Source: Liquorilactobacillus mali
GTDB taxonomy: Bacteria; Bacillota; Bacilli; Lactobacillales; Lactobacillaceae
Direction: 5' to 3'
Length of the DNA stretch: 64,000 nt
NCBI RefSeq assembly: GCF_001437155.1
Contig: NZ_JQAR01000003.1
Coordinates: 1-64,000, forward strand
Below are positions 62,801-64,000 of the stretch, in pieces. The first letter of the stretch is position 1; the number at the start of each line of letters is the position of its first letter. Below the pieces are notes generated by a model. It was not told where the DNA came from. It ran no database searches and was given only the letters and a program-made list of their open reading frames with translations. The position numbers and the translations under genes are program-made.

Positions 62801-64000
62801 TCCAATAACCAGCTTCTCTCTGATTGCATCGATAGGTGGATTTGTGACCTGCGCAAATTGCTGTTTAAAGTAGGTAAATAGCGATTGTGGTTTCTTGCTT
62901 AACACCGCCAGTGGAGAATCATATCCCATTGAAATAACCGGTTCCTCACCTTTTTGAGCCATTGGAATCAGTGCATCGCGAATGACATCTTCTGTGTATC
63001 CATGACGTCTCCATAAAGTCCGCAGTGCGCTTTCTGAAATGTTTTCATCAACATCTGCTTCTGACAAATCATCAAGTGTTAGTTGCTCATCTTTAAGCCA
63101 TTTAGCATATGGTTGACTGCTCGAATATTTTTCTTTGATTTCAGCAGTCTTGTAGAACTTGCCCAGACTAGTATCTACAAGAATCATATCAGCCGGTCCT
63201 AGAATTCCTTTTTCAATAATATCCTCGGGAGCAACATCGTAGACACCAGATTCGGAAGCAACTACTAAAAAATTACCCTTTACAAGATTATATCTTGATG
63301 GTCGTAGTCCATTTCTATCTAATGCTGCGCCAACCTGAACACCATCCGTGAAGCAAAGAGCTGCGGGACCATCCCATGGTGCAACAAATCCTGCATTGTA
63401 TTCATCAAATGCCGCCTGCTTTGCGGACACATGGGCATCTTTACCCCAAGCCTCTGGAACCATCATCAACAGAATCTGAGGAATGTCTCTACCATTTCGA
63501 TATAGATATTCCATACAATTTTCCAATTTAGCCGAATCAGAATCTTCATCATTATATATTTCTATATTATGACTTACCATCCAATTTTCCGCTCTCTTCA
63601 AAGTGTTAATCTCACCATTATGAGCAATAAATCTAAATGGTTGCGCACGTTCCCAACTAGGGAAGGTATTGGTGGAAAAACGCGAATGAATCAATGCAAT
63701 TGCAGATTCCATAGATTCATCATGCAAGTCTGGGAAGAATTCTCCTACTTGATATGCATGCAGCATTCCTTTATAACAGATTGTCTTACTTGATAGACTA
63801 ACGATTGCAAATTCTTCGGCAGAAAAAGTCTTTTCCAGATGTCTACGCAAACGGTAAAGGGAGTCCTCATACTCTCTTCCTGGAGCTATATCAAACGGTT
63901 TCCCAATAATTAACTGTACAAAGCCCGGCATTGTTTTCTGAGCTGTTGGTCCACAACTTTCATATACATATGGAACGTCTCTTGCCCCAATAACACGAAA
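59882..64000 (-). CDS. gltB: Glutamate synthase large subunit, N-terminus beyond the window
   Basis: This alpha subunit converts 2-oxoglutarate and glutamine into two glutamates. The frame stays open to the right edge, giving 1372 visible residues; full-length GltB has about 1480-1520. The ATG at 63931 is internal, since the residues before it (FRVIGARDVPYVYE) continue the amidotransferase domain. The missing part includes the catalytic N-terminal Cys. Visible are the rest of the class II amidotransferase domain, the central domain, the FMN-binding synthase domain with PPHHDIYSIEDL, the 3Fe-4S Cys cluster (CIMMRVCSLNTCPTG) and the C-terminal GXGXG beta-helix. Confidence 0.95.
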   Translation of the reverse strand, partial: FRVIGARDVPYVYESCGPTAQKTMPGFVQLIIGKPFDIAPGREYEDSLYRLRRHLEKTFSAEEFAIVSLSSKTICYKGMLHAYQVGEFFPDLHDESMESAIALIHSRFSTNTFPSWERAQPFRFIAHNGEINTLKRAENWMVSHNIEIYNDEDSDSAKLENCMEYLYRNGRDIPQILLMMVPEAWGKDAHVSAKQAAFDEYNAGFVAPWDGPAALCFTDGVQVGAALDRNGLRPSRYNLVKGNFLVVASESGVYDVAPEDIIEKGILGPADMILVDTSLGKFYKTAEIKEKYSSSQPYAKWLKDEQLTLDDLSEADVDENISESALRTLWRRHGYTEDVIRDALIPMAQKGEEPVISMGYDSPLAVLSKKPQSLFTYFKQQFAQVTNPPIDAIREKLVIGTEMFLGADGDITKDVPLNAKKIKLDSPILDLKSYEKLRHLNGKNGFKAAIISICYDTAPRPNRLEQALDNMFKEAELQIEQGANLLILSDRGATREQLIIPVLLAVSGLNNYLVRKGKRELASIIVDTGEACEIHHFATLLGYGASAIHPYGAYATLLSYNLGDKLENYRKAAEKGIVKVMSRMGISTIIGYQGAQLFEAVGLSEKVVDKYFTGTESRIGGLTLNQIEEEYLVRYRKAFNTRAVEDLPSGGSFKYRIDGEHHLYNPLTMYKFQQAVRTGNYETYKEYVEDVRKEELDSPTTLRSLWEIKGTNGPVPLSEVEPVSQIVKRFKAGAMSFGSLSKEAHECIAQAMNELNAKSNSGEGGENRARFKPQPDGRNLNSKIKQVASARFGVNAEYLMSAEELQIKVAQGAKPGEGGQLPGTKNFPWVAEIRGSVPGVRLISPPPHHDIYSIEDLKQLIHDLKQINPFAKITVKLVSSTGVGTIATGVVKSGADKVTISGYDGGTGAAPRNSVRDAGLPWEMGLAEAHQTLALNNLRQRTTIETDGKLMTGRDVAIAIMLGAEEFSFASLVLVSIGCIMMRVCSLNTCPTGIATQNPGLRKLFIGKPEHVKNCMRFIAQDLREEMASLGYRTIDELVGHTENITPRFIAKGKAKSLDFSRILSTSVGIKRKSVDPFVPKYQWPELNAFAEMALASKQPVVIKQPINNRMRTVGARMGGWIAQRFGNDGLPEGQIKFEYTGVAGQSFGAFITRGLELDLTGEANDYVGKGLSGGRLVVRAPKIAQQIYSNAPIVGNVACFGATSGEAFFNGRAGERFCVRNSGAHVVAEGIGDHGCEYMTNGIAMILGSTGRNFGAGMSGGVAYVYDPASSFPQQCNLEMIELFDIANNDQDKRIVKDLLRKHFRYTDSQKAKFILDNWEVEAGHFVKVYPKEFRHINEIMAKYASENVTEEELKQKAFDEIVGVQPTIMK

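Noticed and set aside
63929-63931. ATG at 63931 as the start of gltB
   Set aside because: The frame continues to the window edge with residues that fit the amidotransferase domain, so this Met is internal.
1-64000. CRISPR arrays, insertion sequences, prophage or tRNA genes
   Set aside because: I saw no regularly spaced direct repeats, no transposase or integrase frame and no tRNA cloverleaf or CCA-ended sequence in the window.

Overview
The window is 64 kb of AT-rich DNA from a low-GC Gram-positive bacterium, most probably a member of the Lactobacillaceae close to Liquorilactobacillus or a neighbouring genus. The evidence is the mix of genes: a citrate-lyase locus laid out like that of Oenococcus oeni (citI, malic enzyme, AEC permease, citCDEF, citXG), several PTS operons with PRD-type regulators, cytochrome bd with CydCD, MenA without other menaquinone genes in view, many TTG starts and strong Shine-Dalgarno (SD) sequences. 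The genus is an inference; no rRNA gene lies in the window. The left edge does carry what looks like the tandem promoters and leader of an rRNA operon running off to the left.

Layout. 1-200: rrn promoters P1 and P2 (minus). 209-7215: mannose-family PTS operon (IIB, IIAB, IIC, IID, DUF956 protein) driven by a clear -24/-12 sigma-54 promoter, with its LevR/ManR activator upstream. 7515-9134: OppA-type peptide-binding lipoprotein. 9430-13460: Hsp20, an OFA-family MFS carrier, a YdcZ-type exporter-like protein and a beta-hydroxyacid dehydrogenase. 13799-24039: GNAT enzyme, then the citrate fermentation operon with a coupled alpha/beta hydrolase, and divergent CitI. 24347-33683: respiratory island (Ndh2, MenA, polyprenyl diphosphate synthase, CydABCD). 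34168-37220: GT4 glycosyltransferase and GlmS. 37459-42955: mannitol operon mtlARFD. 43237-47835: trehalose genes (PTS IIBC, IIA, TreR, phosphotrehalase). 48266-55015: a PRD regulator, KDPG-type aldolase, galactitol-type PTS IIA/IIB/IIC, a D-galactonate dehydratase homologue and an unknown membrane protein. 55802-58253: UppP and an amino-acid permease. 58444-64000: glutamate synthase GltD and GltB, with GltB cut by the right edge.

How the genes work together. Most of the window serves carbon acquisition: three PTS operons each have a PRD-domain regulator that can sense PTS phosphorylation, and consensus-like cre sites sit at the mannose, mannitol and aldonate promoters. Citrate is cleaved to acetate and oxaloacetate, which CitM would decarboxylate to pyruvate. 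The respiratory set suggests NADH oxidation through a quinone to oxygen when haem and a quinone precursor are available.

The most interesting candidate is the 48.2-55.0 kb operon. It pairs a sugar PTS with a DgoD-like dehydratase and a KDPG/KDPGal aldolase and has no sugar-acid kinase. This predicts a route in which an aldonate is phosphorylated on entry, dehydrated as a 6-phosphate, and cleaved to pyruvate and glyceraldehyde 3-phosphate. Other points of note are a dispersed family of related terminator hairpins with conserved flanking sequence, a tandem second IIB domain in MtlA whose active Cys is His, an amino-acid permease that seems to start at ATT, and an intra-operon terminator between citF and citXG.
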